Positions 49,771 to 62,040 of a DNA stretch of 64,000 nt are shown here, piece after piece. The stretch is from Chamaecrista fasciculata. Taxonomy: Eukaryota > Streptophyta > Magnoliopsida > Fabales > Fabaceae. The notes beneath the pieces are model-generated. The model had not been told where the DNA came from and did no database searches. It saw only the letters and a program-made list of their open reading frames with translations. Position 1 is the stretch's first letter. Each line of letters begins with the position of its first letter. The stretch spans positions 1 to 64,000 of the forward strand of contig QANZ01053196.1 of the NCBI GenBank assembly GCA_003254925.1, read 5' to 3'. The position numbers and the translations under genes are program-made.

Positions 49771-50068
49771 GGTAAGAGTACTTTTGGTATTCCTAAAGTA
49801 TGATGTCAGTTTTAATTGTACCCCAAATTTTTTTTGAGTCAATTGCTCCTCTAATATTTAACATTTGAGTCAATTGTACCGTCAATTTAGGGGTGCAATT
49901 GACACAAAAAATAAAAGATTTGAGGTATAATTAATAGAAAAATTTTTGAGATACAATTGAAACTAATCTCATACTTTGTGGATACTATTGACTTAAAAAA
50001 CTTTAGAAGTACAACTGAAACTAACTCTATACTTTAAGAGTACCAATATTATTTTTACCTATATTTTA
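49762..50068. mobile_element. MITE with perfect 9-bp target duplication
   Basis: The element 49771-50059 begins GGTAAGAGTACTTTTGGTA and ends TACCAATATTATTTTTACC. TATATTTTA flanks both sides exactly. The interior is an imperfect foldback (CAGTTTTAATTGTACC against GGTATAATTAATAG-like). It is Mutator type by duplication size. 289 bp, non-coding. Confidence 0.78.
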
Positions 50069-50743
50069 ATAAATGAAGTGACAGAGAGAAAAAAATGAGA
50101 TATTATACATTTAAAAAATAATGATATAAACGAAATGAAAAAGTTTAAAAAATAAAATAAAATAAGATTAAAAATGATATTTTCACTCATATCTTTAAAA
50201 AGTATTTAATTTAATTTTTTTTGGTGAATAAGAAGGGCCCGAGGCCCAAAAGCCAAAGAGCCGGACGGCCCAACAAGGCGTAAAGCAAGAGAATGAATCA
50301 TAGGAAGTATACACTAAGACCCATCTTGGCCCAATAGGATTGTGTTATATATATCAGAGTTTCTTTTTTTTCCTTTTGTGGAATCCCAAATAATTTTTTT
50401 CTTTTGGTTTTTCACAGATTTTTGGCTCGTTGGTTGTTGTAATTTCCCCACTTAATAATTTCAGCTACAATGTTGGGGTATGCATACCAAAATTTCATCT
50501 TGAAATTACAAAAGATATGAACTGAGAGGAATAAAAAAACTCTGTGGAATTACCTTAATTTGTTTTACAAGCTGTTGTTTCATAAGAAGTTAAATAGTCT
50601 TTTCTCTTTGGTTGAAATTAAATAAGGGAAACTTATTCAGCAGTGGAAAAGATGCTGCAGTTGTTGTTATGTCAATATATATTATAGTCGTGTTTAGGAG
50701 GTTTAGATGAACAATATTCTTTTTACATTCACCCCAACCCAAG

Positions 50744-51455
50744 GAGGGCGTTTGGTACACGGATTGAAAATATAGTCTCGGGATTATGAGCTCCGGACTA
50801 GAGTAATCCCGCGTTTGGTACGCGGATTGGAAAATTAGTCCCGGAAAATTGTATTCCCAGGAATAAGATAATTTCATAAAATAACTATTTTCTAATCCCA
50901 CCTTAGGGGGTGGGATTAGTCTAATCCCATGACATGGGATTATTTTCCCGTCCAAAATTACTTTATTATCCATAATAAATTTCCTCTAATTAATTAATTC
51001 TTTCTCTATAAACCCCGGTTGTCATTTTACAACTCTTTGTTGAGTGAGACTTTTTTAAACAATTTTATTATGTTGAGAATTATGGACATTGTGTTATGAA
51101 ATAGTATTTTTCTCATGAATCTATTAATGTTATTTAAAAATTTTAATTATGATATAATTATTTCTTTATGATATAATATTTTTCTCATGAATTTTTTTGA
51201 AGAATTTCTACATTTGATAAACTATTGGTTGGTTGAGAATAAAAAGTCAAGGGCATATTTGTATTAAACATTCCCAGGAATATCAAAGTTGAACCAAACA
51301 TAAGATTGTAACATTCCTGGGAATATTGTAAAATAATTCTAAGATTATTTTAACTTATTCAAACAGACATTCTTATAATCCTGGTCATGGGAATCACATT
51401 CCTGGGAATGTGATCCCCGAGATTAAAAAAAATAATCCGTGTATCAAACGCCCCC
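50744..51455. mobile_element. TIR transposon remnant, Harbinger- or hAT-like
   Basis: GAGGGCGTTTGGTACACGGATT at the left and AATCCGTGTATCAAACGCCCCC at the right are inverted repeats of about 20 bp. Subterminal copies of the same theme (GCGTTTGGTACGCGGATT near 50812) and paired GGAATGTGATCCC-like sequences occur inside. I see no clear target duplication, so the superfamily stays open; the GGGCGTTTGG type is most often PIF/Harbinger. It is 712 bp with no transposase frame. Confidence 0.6.
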
Positions 51456-51825
51456 TAGTTCCTTATATGTGTAGTTTGCATCATTGCTCTAATGTTGTAT
51501 GTACATATTACATTCGTTGTAATATTGCATAATAGGTCTCATAAATGAAAGAATTAAGACACATTGCACTTTGTTTAGAGGTCTGGCAATTTTATCCAAA
51601 TTTCTCACAAGATTATTCTTTCCCAATAACACACACGTACATGATGCACACACAAATGGTATGGACAAAAACTTAGGCACAATTTTGAATATTTGTTATC
51701 CGAACTTCTTATAAAAACGAAACAAACATTTAAGGCAAAAGTATCTTTTTGATCCTCAAACTTTACACTAATTTTATCGTCCCCAATCTTTTTTACGGTC
51801 AATTTCATCTTTAATATTTTACATT
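51456..51825. other. 3' region of the Ca2+-ATPase gene
   Basis: It holds the 3' untranslated region of the minus-strand gene and, next to the stop codon (about 51735-51815), a fragment of the CAATTTCATC/GATCCTCAAAC type that looks like one arm of a MITE. Confidence 0.45.
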
Positions 51826-54800
51826 TCATGCCAACTCGGGACCAGAAGGCAGTTCCTCGTAACCATCATGGTGCCTAGTTGTATTTCTTTCAACTGGGAT
51901 GCACTTGAGAATTGCAGATATTGGCATGCTTAGTGCTCCAATTAGGACACTGAGTAGCCAGAATCGCCAGTTTAAAGGCACTGTGCTGGCAAAAGGGCCT
52001 AGGAACTCAACTATGATTACTTGAAATGCCACTGTAGACAAAATTATCCCTAAAAATATCCACCCCTCAAAAATGCCTCTGAATACGTTTATTTTTTCCA
52101 TGTCTCGGCTGTTAATCTCGTTGAAGACCTGGTGAAGGAAAGACCAATACACGAATGAAAGATAAGAGATCAATTTGAAATCTTCCATATACCCTATTAC
52201 TTAATATCTGAGCCATTTATTTCGCCTCTTATAATAAAAGTCTCAACTCTCAATGAATGAGAGTGTGACATATATATATATGCAATACCTGGCAAAATAC
52301 AAAGGAGTTGAATATCAAAGTGTTGAGCACATTTGTTGCATCTGAACCTGTAATTGTGAGTAGCCTCTTGCCGTCAAAATTAAGAATAGCAAGGACAAGT
52401 AATTGATATAAACTTTGACCAATGATGTTCCTCCACATGATTTTGGTGATGAAGCTTGCTCCCCTTGCCACTGGTGACCTTTTCATAAGTCCATCATTAG
52501 GTGGCTCAGTGGCCAAAGCCAATGCACCCAATGTGTCCATAATCAGGTTCACCCACAACAATTGTACAGCTGTTAGTGGAGCAGATCCTGAAAGTAAGAA
52601 ACAAAACTACATATTATTTCTCTTCCTTGAAACTTATCTAACGGTACGTATACTTTTGCTGAGGTCTCAATTTGGTCTCATAACATTTTTTGTTGCACTT
52701 TTGGTTCAGGTTGCAGATTTGATACGTATCACTTTTAGTTCATATTTTTTGATCAGGTTACAGAATTGGTCTCGTATCTTTGTAAAAAGTTTCACTGTTA
52801 GTCTCACCTAATTCTACACCTGACTCAAAGATATGATACCAACTATGCAACCTGATCAAAAGATATGAAACTAATTCTGTAACTAGACCCAAAGATGTGG
52901 GATCAAAAGTGCAACAAAAAAAGTTATAGAACTAAATTGAGACCTGAACAAAAATTTTGGGATCTAAAGTGTACTTTGGCCTTGAAGAAAAGGTTTTAAA
53001 CTAGCGAACCTGTTATGCATGCAGAAACGAAGTTAATCACCAGAGCAACAACATTGACTGTCAACTGAAACTGCACAAATTTTTGAATGTTTATGTATAC
53101 TGCACGTCCCCACTTGGTCACATTCACAATAGTCGTGAAGTTATCATCCATTATAATGACATCGGCATTTTCCTTGGCAACCTATACAAAATTTATTGAT
53201 CACATATATTATTAGAATTTGTTATAAATCACTTATGAGTCTAAAAAACGCTATGAATAACAGTTTGACTGTTTGAGCATGCAAGTAATTCTAGACATAA
53301 ATGGAAACTGATACGAGTATAAGCCCTTGGGAGTACCACATCTTAATTAAAAGTTAGCTGTTGAAGTCGGAGAGCCCAAAGACTTATATAGTATCTTACA
53401 CTCAGCTAACTACCCGACGTGAGACTCGTATGAGAAACGAAAATTGCATATAGAATTGGGAAAAAGGAATAATGAATTAAGACAGAAACCTCGGTTCCAG
53501 CAATGCCCATGGCCAGTCCAATATCTGCCTCACGCAATGCAGGAGCATCATTAGTTCCATCACCAGTAACAGCCACAACTTCACCAAACATATTCTTCAA
53601 ATTGGTCACCAATGTGTGTTTGTCAAGTGGCAAGGACCGTCCCATTACCTGTAACCATAATTAATTAAGCACACAAGTGACACAACACATTATTAAGCTT
53701 AGGTCAAAATGCACTTTTGGTACTATAACTTTTACTCAAGTCTCAATTTGGTCCCATAACATTTTTTGTTGTACTTTTGATTCCATTTCTTTTGCTCAAG
53801 TTGCAGATTTGGTCTGTATCAATCTTGATCTCATATCTTTGGGTCAGGTTGTAGAATTGGTCTCATATCTTTGCAAAAATTGTCACCATCAATCTCACCC
53901 GACCCAAAGATACTAGACTAATTCTGCACCTGACTCAAAGATATAGACAAATTCTGTAACTTGACCAAAAGATATGAGACTAATTCTGCAACCTAACCAT
54001 AGATTTGAGATCAAAAGTGCAATATGGGACTAAACAATCTGCAACTTGAGCAAAAGATATGGGACCAAAAGTGCAACAAAAAAAGTTATGGGACCAAATT
54101 GAGACCTCAGAAAAAGTTATGAGACCTAAAGTGCACTTTGGCCATAAGCTTACGTTTTAGAAGTATGTATATATATATACAAAAATGACAGTATATAGAT
54201 AGAACCTGAATTCTTGGTATGACATCCTTCATTTGCTGTGGAGACAAGTTACGAAACGTGGGTCCTTCTATGGCTACACCATCTTCAGTGAGTATACCAC
54301 ATTCTTTAGCTATTGCAATTGCTGTATTTATATTATCACCAGTGACCATACGAACAGTTATTCCAGCATCCAAACAAGTTTGAACAGCATCCTTGACTCC
54401 AGGTCTCACAGGATCCTTGATTCCTACGATGGCTATAAGTGTATAGCCATTATCAGGTATACCAATTTCTCCATGGTTTTCTTCTCCTTCTACATCTTTG
54501 ACAGCCAAACAAAGAGTCCTTAATGCTTCAGAGGCAAAACTGTTTATAACATCAGACACATTCTTCGCTTTGTCTTCAGGAAGATCAACCGTTTCTCCAT
54601 TTCCATCAATGATTTTGTCACACATTTTTAGTATTATTTCTGATGCTCCTTTGCAGAAAGCTCTCATTTTTCCATCAGGAAGACCAACAAGCACAGACAT
54701 CTTCTTCTGGACTGAATTGAAAGGCTCCATTTCAAGTATTTTATACTCTTTACGCTGGGCATCAAAATCACCACCCAAAACCAATCCAAATTCTAATAAT

Positions 54801-56304
54801 GCAGATTCTGTTGGTGTTCCTAATATTCTGTTGTTTCCATCTTTATCTTTGATTACTTCAGAAGAAGTATTCTGGAATATAGCCTGTAAAAGAACACCCA
54901 AAACACCTTCTGGAATCTCATGATTATTATTACCTTTGATTTCCATGGATTTTTCACATACCCATACTTTATCAACCACCATATGGTTAGTGGTTAATGT
55001 GCCTGTTTTATCAGTGCAAATGCAGCTAGCAGAACCCATTGTCTCACAAGCAGAAAGATGCCTTACAAGTGCTCTGTCATTCATTAATTTCTTCATAGCA
55101 AAAGCAAGGCTAAGTGTCACAGCCAAAGGTAGTCCTTCAGGAACTGCAACAACTAATATGGTTACAGATATAGAAAAGAAGTTTAGAAGCTTTGTTGCAT
55201 CATTTGAAGACCAATGAGTAATATCACCATGAACTATTGCCTTTTCAATCACAAACCTTATAGTCAAAACCAGAAATGTCAGCACAGCAAAACTCAAACC
55301 TATCTTACCAATAATTGTAGCAACTCCATTCAATTTCACTTGCAATGGTGTCTCATCTTCTCCTCCTTCATTTAAAGTTTCCATTAGTTTTCCCCATTCA
55401 GTCCTCATGCCCACAGTTGTCACTAACATTTTCCCCTGACCATCTTGCACTTTGGTCCCTCCAAGAAGAAAGGGTTTTCCTTCATGAACATTCACCGGCT
55501 CGCTCTCACCCGACAAACTCGATTCATCAATCAAAAGGTTGTATCCAGAAATGAAAACACCATCAGCTGGAACTTGATCCCCAGTTGATAAATAAACAAC
55601 ATCTCCCACTACCACATCATAAATTGAGATTTTTTGCCTTTTCCCTTCTCTATTGACTTGAACAAAGATCTTTTTCTTCTCTTTGTCTAAATCCATGAAC
55701 TGCAAGGATTGCTGGTAGTCACTGATGGCAGTGACAAAAACTACTAAAAACACACTAAGTATGATTCCCACACCATCATACAAACCCTTTGGAAACCCTT
55801 CAGTGGGTATCCCTACACCTATAGAAACCACAGCACAAACCATGAGAATGATTAGTGTTAAATCCTGAAGTGCATCCCATACAAACATCAAGAAGTTTCT
55901 GGGAGGTTTATCTGTGTAACGATTGAAGCCATAAATCTGTTGCCTAGTATTTACACTGTCTTCTTTGACACCTTCATCTACTGATGAGACAGAGAGTTTT
56001 GCTGCAAATTCATTAACCCCACCAATTATTTTCATTGTGTCATAATCATGGCTACGAACAATAGATGCAACCTCATCTGGATCAATGCCAAAACCAGCTT
56101 CTCTCACCACTTCTGATAGCTTGTGTTCAACACCACCACCAGCTGCATAATAAGGCAATAAACCAGATAGATAGACTGAGAAAACCTCTCTTAGAAATGA
56201 GTAATTAATTTCTAAAGCAATGACTTGAGGTTTCTTTCATCATATATACCATCAATAAACTGCAATGCTGCCTTTTGTACAAAGAGAGCAACCCGAACTT
56301 TGTC
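51826..56304 (-). CDS. ACA: Autoinhibited Ca2+-transporting ATPase, ACA4/ACA11-like (5' end not found)
   Basis: Six exons join in frame on the minus strand: 56250-56304, 54206-56142, 53490-53648, 53010-53181, 52289-52587, 51826-52128 (974 residues). It is a P-type (P2B) pump that expels Ca2+ from the cytosol; ACA4 and ACA11 are vacuolar. Visible are the PEGLPLAV membrane-4 motif, the phosphorylation site [29 protein letters not shown] and a full set of membrane helices to the C-terminus. The actuator loop reads SLSGESEP where the family has TGES, a conservative Thr-to-Ser change. The first readable exon begins [18 protein letters not shown], which in relatives follows a calmodulin-binding, autoinhibitory segment of roughly 50-60 residues with an Arg-rich core. 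I could not find that exon in the 1.1 kb up to the foldback element at 57436 or beyond it. Introns 2 and 4 of the readable part carry related MITEs. Confidence 0.93.
52637..52981. mobile_element. Foldback MITE in a Ca2+-ATPase intron
   Basis: The theme GAGGTCTCAATTTGGTCTC near the left is mirrored by AATTGAGACCTG near the right, and the right end reads AAAGTGTACTTTGGCC. It belongs to the same family as 53702-54143. The left end is eroded, so its boundary is approximate and no target duplication was confirmed. Confidence 0.65.
53693..54152. mobile_element. Foldback MITE, Mutator type, in a Ca2+-ATPase intron
   Basis: The element 53702-54143 begins GGTCAAAATGCACTTTTGG and ends CCTAAAGTGCACTTTGGCC. 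The flanks TTAAGCTTA and ATAAGCTTA match at 8 of 9. Both arms contain tandem variants of a module with CAAGTTGCAGATTTGGTCT and its complement. It lies in the intron right after the large catalytic exon. Confidence 0.78.
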
Positions 56305-57426
56305 CTGAAATTGAGTAAATAAAGATGATATATGATAAAATTTTGGTGAAAGTATTTATCTGAAAAACACTGTATATATAGGACAATAGACTGTAGAGGT
56401 TGTTCCTTTGATCGAAACCCAAATCATGATGTAGAGAACATGAGTAGCCGAATCCTTAGTCCTTACCCGTATGTTACAACACAATAAACTTGATCACATC
56501 CAAAAGTAATTCAGGACTTCGATGCTAAAATTCATGATCCTTCAAAATTAAATTTCTGCATAGAGTCCCACTTTCATGAATGAACTCAATTTGGTGTATT
56601 TAGCAAGTTTTTCTTTTATTTTCATTTTTTTTTTAAAAATGGTGAATCAACTAGCAATAGCATGAGTTCATAAAAGTTGAAACTTTGAACTACTGAATAT
56701 TGATTGTTGCCTTGTCGAGAATAGAGATAACCTATAACTTAAGAACTTTTGTTTTTTTTTAGCCATAAGATAAAACTCAAATTATAGACATGAGAGAGGA
56801 TCCAAGACAATGTGGTCACCAACAATAACATTTTACTTTGTCCCTTGACCCATAATGGATCACACTCCCATTCCGAAGTGTGAGCCCTCCTTTCTATTTC
56901 TATATCTGGGATCCATTTTTCTTTACTCATTTTAAGCCATTTTTTTTTTAATTTTTTTTTATTTATATCAAAATTCTTATTTTGGTTCCAAATGCCCAAA
57001 ACTTTATTTATTCACAAAAGTGGCCCTGAAGTTCTTTAAATAATTTAAATCATGGTAGCATATTGATCCAAAATTTAAAAAATCAAAGAACCAAACTTTA
57101 AAATGGTAAATTTTGTGGATGGTTCAAATATTTTGAAGTACTTTATTTATCTAACTTTTAATAAAAAAACTTTTATTCAAAACAAATATTATTTTACGTT
57201 TAAATATTGTGATATATAAATATTTCTGAGTTGTAGAAATAGTTTAGATGAAAGGTAATAAAAATGATTCTACCTAATAAAATTTACAAGAAAAAATAAC
57301 AACAGATTTGAGAAGAACCACCAATCCACCGTGTACTTATTGCTTTGAAATTAAATAAATAATATTTTTGGCCAAAAAAAATCTAGTATTTACTGTTTTG
57401 GCACATCTTTCAATTTTTTATGGAAA
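56305..57426. other. Region upstream of the first readable Ca2+-ATPase exon
   Basis: The missing N-terminal exon of the minus-strand pump would be expected here. No minus-strand frame shows the Arg-rich calmodulin-binding sequence. The only longer frame (56739-56999) has no resemblance to the family. Confidence 0.5.
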
Positions 57427-58739
57427 TAAAATGATGGCCAAAGTGCGAATTTGGTCCTATAACTTTGCTCCAGTTCCCAAATCAGTCCTATAACTTTTTT
57501 TGTCTCGAATTTGGTCCTGTAACTTTGCTCCAGTTCCCAAATCAGTCCTATAACTTTTTTTGTCTCGAATTTGGTCCTGTATCTTTGCTCTACGTCCCAA
57601 ATCAGTCTTATATCTTTTTTTATCTCAGTTTTGGTCCCATATGTTTTGAAAAGCTCCCACCATTAGTCCTCCGTCTATTTTAAATTACATTTTAGTCCTG
57701 AAAACTTCAAGTTCCTTTCACTTTAGTCCCTGACTATCAAAATGAAAGTGAAAGAGCATCCCTGAAGATTCTCCAACCTTACATCTCAGTCCCTAATCCA
57801 TGAATTCTTCATGAAATGGAATAGAAATGCAAAAACAACACAAATTAAAGCAAATGACAGAGGGACCAAAACTAAAAACGGAGAAAATTTAAAACCCACC
57901 AGAAAACGTACGAAAATCGCCGAGAAACTCAAAAACTCATCCAAATACCCCAATTCTCATTGAAATCTCACTCAAATAATCGCCCTCAAATGCTTTAAGA
58001 AAGAATTTTTGAAAATCCAAACTTTTGAGGAGGGATGTGATAGAAAATTCCCTTACATTTGGTGATTCTGAGAGAGAAGTTCTGAAATCCCTTACATTTT
58101 TTCTATCACCTCCCTCCTCAAAAGTTTGAATTTTCGACAATTCTTTCTTAAAACATTTGAGGGCGATTATTTGAGTGAGATTTCAGTGAGGATTGGGGTT
58201 TTTGGATGAGTTCTTTAGTTTCTCGGCGATTTCCGTACGTTTTCCGGCAAGGTTGGGCCATTTTCCGGTGGGTTTTAAATTTTCTGCGTTTTCAGTTTTG
58301 GTCCCTCTGTCATTTGCTTTAGTTTGTGTTGTTTTTGCATTTCTATTCCATTTCATGAAGAATTCATGGATTAGGGACCAAGATGTAAGGTTTGAGAATC
58401 TTCAGGGATGCTCTTTCACTTTCATTTTGATAGTCAAGGACTAAAGTAAAAGGACTTGAAGTTTTCAGGACTAAACTATAATTTAAAATAGACGGAGGAC
58501 TAACGGTGGGAGGTTTTCAAAACATATGGGACCAAAACTGAGACAAAAAAAGATATAGGACTGATTTGGGACCTAGAGCAAAAATATAGGACCAAATTCG
58601 AGACAAAAAAAGTTATAGGACTGATTTGGGAACTGGAGCAAAGTTACAGGACCAAATTTGAGACAAAAAAAGTTATAGGACTGATTTGGGAATTGAAGCA
58701 AAGTTATAGGACCAAAATTGCACTTTGGCCTAAAATGAA
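57427..58739. mobile_element. 1.3-kb foldback element, Mutator type
   Basis: The element 57436-58730 begins GGCCAAAGTGCGAATTTGG and ends AAATTGCACTTTGGCC. TAAAATGAT and TAAAATGAA flank it (8 of 9). Each arm starts with three tandem copies of a 60-bp module (left arm 57449-57628) and continues with unique sequence. The arms pair almost without interruption to a centre near 58080, giving a hairpin of about 640 bp per arm. Frames inside the element are shadows of the modules, not genes. It shares its ends with 8663-8841 and 17887-18404. Confidence 0.85.
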
Positions 58740-59479
58740 ATACTATTTGTGATTTCAAAGTAAAATTCAGGCACTTTATCAAATTGTTCATTTGTCTTCT
58801 TCATAATAAATAAACATGGTCTGATTCAACTCCTATCACTCTAATAAAGTTTAATAAAATATTTTTATAAACTTCACTTCATCACAGAATGATTAGTCTT
58901 TATAATATTGTTTTGTCAATAATAAATAAATTGTCTGATTCACCTGCTGATATTATTACGCGTAAGAACCGTGTGTGAAGTCAATGTCAAGTCTATAAAA
59001 TATTATAGACGAAGGCTGAAAGGTGATCCTGATCCATATTCCATACTTATCAGAACAGATTCTTCCACAGTCAAGTTCAACTATATGAAACTATAAAAAA
59101 TAACTAAGAAAGTATTGTGAGAAACTGAAAATTTTAAGTTTTGTTTTTTCTTAAATTATAAAGATACCCAACATGATGAAAATACTGATAGGATATGCAC
59201 GACCACCACCGCGTAGTCGTCACAATGAACCAATCCAATTATATGTCATAGTCATAATTTTCGGGAATTTTATTATTTTTGTTCCTCTTAGTCGGAAATT
59301 TTATGAGTTAAGAAATAATATATGTATTGACTCTATTCTAGATTCTCATTTTGGCAGGTAATCTGTCTCTGACCAAGCAAATTTCCTTGAAGGTTCCTGG
59401 TTGCATTGTCAATACGTATTAAAACACTTCTTAATCAATAACACAAATAATCGTAATTAAAAAAAAAACAATAAATCAA

Positions 59480-59570
59480 GTTTGATTGGTCTAGTGGTTA
59501 GCTCACTAGGTCGCTTAAGCAAGTGTCGGGGTTTCGACGAATCAAATATGTACCTCTAAGCCAACAAAAA
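59480..59570 (+). mobile_element. Short tRNA-derived SINE-like sequence
   Basis: GATTGGTCTAGTGGTTAGCTC matches a pol III A box in the style of a tRNA, and GTGTCGGGGTTTCGACG is a plausible B box about 45 bp later. The sequence ends AAGCCAACAAAAA. There is no acceptor stem, so it is not a tRNA gene. No target duplication was found; the copy is old or rearranged. Confidence 0.55.
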
Positions 59571-59596
59571 TTATGAACACACAAAGTAATTATATG

Positions 59597-59641
59597 AAAA
59601 TCATGATTCTCTGATTACCAAAAAAAAAATCATGATTCTCT
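59597..59641 (+). mobile_element. Tail-only micro-insertion (16-bp direct repeats)
   Basis: AAAATCATGATTCTCT occurs at 59597-59612 and 59626-59641, perfectly repeated. The insert is GATTACCAAAAAA, 13 nt. The repeat is longer than the insert. Confidence 0.65.
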
Positions 59642-61012
59642 CAACGTATCCATTTATTTTTTCAAAAAAAAAAAATAAATCTTTGTTGAAAATATGATAT
59701 ATTTAAGCGCATATGATAATTATTCAAATATTGATGAATTTTATTTTTTAATATGAAAACTATCATCTTAAACAAATTTCTAAAATAAAAATATTTAATA
59801 TGTAAAAATATTCATGTTATAAAACAAATGAAAAGTCTCTAAACATTTTCATTTTTGAATGAATACCAAGTCCAATAATATATATATAAAGTTTAATGAT
59901 AAATAGTTTGTTGACAATATAATAGGTAATAATTTTGTTCTTACATATAAAATTAATTATGCTTTTATTTAATTTTCTAATTTAATAATATTTATAAATT
60001 ATTCTTTTTATATTTGATTATATTAGAATCATCTGATCAATTAGAAGTGCCATTTAACTTTTCTATAACATAACTTGAGTTGATGTCTTAGAAAAAATAA
60101 TATTAAGTATATATATATATATTCTGATTATTGGCAAATCTAGCTAACATCTAATGCACCTTTTATATAAAATAAACAATATAAGGAATTTTCAAAATTT
60201 TAAGAATGTTTTCACAATAAATGAAACCTGAAAAATTTTTAAACTAAAGACAAATCACCCACATCATTATGTAGAAAGCATTTTACGTAAGTTTTTCTCA
60301 GCTAAAGAGTGTAAAGTAAGGCGAGAGCTAGAGGAATTCTCTCAGTCTCATATCTTACATATTAATTTATGTAAATGATTGGAAGTCTCCAAATCAAGAT
60401 TGGGGTAAAAGGATTTTAAATTATCTCTTTAATTAGTAAAGCAATTCAATGCCAAATCATTTTGCCGTCCATCTCATCGACAATTTGGAATACGACAAAG
60501 TTGCTCATAGATAAAACAAGAGTCGTACTAACTATATAGAATTGCCGTGCACAAAAAAAGTACGTGTAGTACGGCAATATCCCGTAAACAGGATAATTCA
60601 TAATTCTAAGAAGCAAAGTTGGAATAATTCCGAAATCTCGATTTATTTTAATTTCGAAAAGTTAGTTGATTTTAATTTCGAAACGTCCACTTTTTTTGGC
60701 ATATCGCGCAGAAACCGCCAAAAGAATAACTAGGTTTATTTTCCCCCAAATTGACCTCGAGATAGCCCAAGGAAAACGCTACTTGAACATGAAACATTAT
60801 CACAAAGTCTCGAGTGATGGCAGAAAAAGAAGAAGAAAGACGCAACAAATTAACATGGGAAATGAGACCATTATTTCGCCTTGAAACAGGATGTTAGCCA
60901 AGTTTAATCGCGGGAATAGCTAGTCAGTACTGTGTAGTTTCCAAGAGAAAACTAAGTTTAATTAATTTTAAGCGATAGTTGATTGATAAAAACAAGAAAT
61001 GAAAGCAAATAA

Positions 61013-62040
61013 TGTTGGAATTTTTGTGTGGATTAGCGTTAATCTATTATAAGATTAATATTTGTGTTTACTGATTAAGTAATTAATTTATCGTAAGTCT
61101 GAATGAGAATAGATTGGGTTCATATTACTTGTGGTATTCCGTGATGGGTTGGATTATCCACAAGCCTTCCGGGACCGGGCTAAGAACCCCAAGCCACGTC
61201 CGAAGAGTATTAGTAATTATCCCATTAAATTACTAATGCAAATATGGAGTTTGTTTGTTAAAGGGACTATTTTGTAATTATGATCAAGGACCACTTTGTA
61301 ATATTCACTAATTAGTGAATTTGGCTATATATATAGCAAATGTGTTTTTCATACATGGCAGGTCATCATTTTGCTATTGTTAGTCCCTTCTTTTCCTCCA
61401 CTCCATCTTGTTTCACTCTTGGGATTGTGGCTTGAAGATCTTAGCTCCACTCAAGATCAATTTCAACTCCAGGTCAGTGATTTCGTCTCCCACATCTCGG
61501 TTTATTTCTGTCATTGTTGACACGCGTGATGCTCAGTCGGAAATCCCCACATTCAGACAATTGATTCGAAGAGTTCAACGACGTTGCGGTATGTGGTTCA
61601 AACTATGATGTACGATTTTCAGATTGTGACATTTTATAGGGTTGTATATGATGTGCGATTTTATGGGTTTACTTGATGGGTTTGTGTATGTGTGTGTGCA
61701 ACGATTTTATGGGTTTACTTTGTCAGTTTGTGTTTATTTTGGTATGTATTGAGTTATGTACGCTTTGTCCTTTATGAGTTGTGTATGCTTTGTGCTTTGT
61801 GTTAGTGTTGTGCATGTGCTCGAGAATTGTCCTGTTAGTGCGTCAGTGAGTGGTCTTGTATGCTTTATTATATGTTATGTCAGTGACAATGCATCCCACA
61901 GACAAGATTTTTGTGTATTGTGGTCCCAAGTGTTTTGACTTGAAATTTTAATTATGTCTATTATTAAAAAACTGAGCTTTTAAGGAAATTTTAGTTGTTT
62001 ATATATAGTGGTGGTTGTTGAACCCAACGAAATTTCAACA
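61013..62040. mobile_element. Possible solo LTR, fossil retroelement
   Basis: The segment begins TGTTGGAATTTTTGTG and could end AAATTTCAACA, short inverted ends typical of a Copia-type LTR. Inside are a TATA-rich promoter-like spot (about 61328) followed by a stretch resembling the R/U5 part of an LTR. No internal coding part is present, and the 5-bp flanks do not match, so the right border is uncertain. It looks like an old remnant. Confidence 0.3.

Larger units (their letters stand above)
58740..61012. other. AT-rich spacer
   Basis: No gene seen. It contains a SINE-like fragment (59480-59570) and one micro-insertion. A GC-richer part at about 60540-60890 has short open frames, but none resembles a known protein. 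Confidence 0.45.

Noticed and set aside
54233-55554. Plus-strand frames opposite the large Ca2+-ATPase exon
   Set aside because: They are antisense shadows of a well-conserved P-type ATPase exon.
57465-58791. Open frames with repeated LQFPNQSYNFFCLEFGPV-type protein sequence on both strands
   Set aside because: They read through the 60-bp modules of the foldback element; equal frames on both arms show that they are repeat shadows, not a protein.
59485-59555. tRNA gene candidate with A-box and B-box-like words
   Set aside because: There is no acceptor stem or anticodon arm; with the A-rich end it fits a SINE fragment instead.
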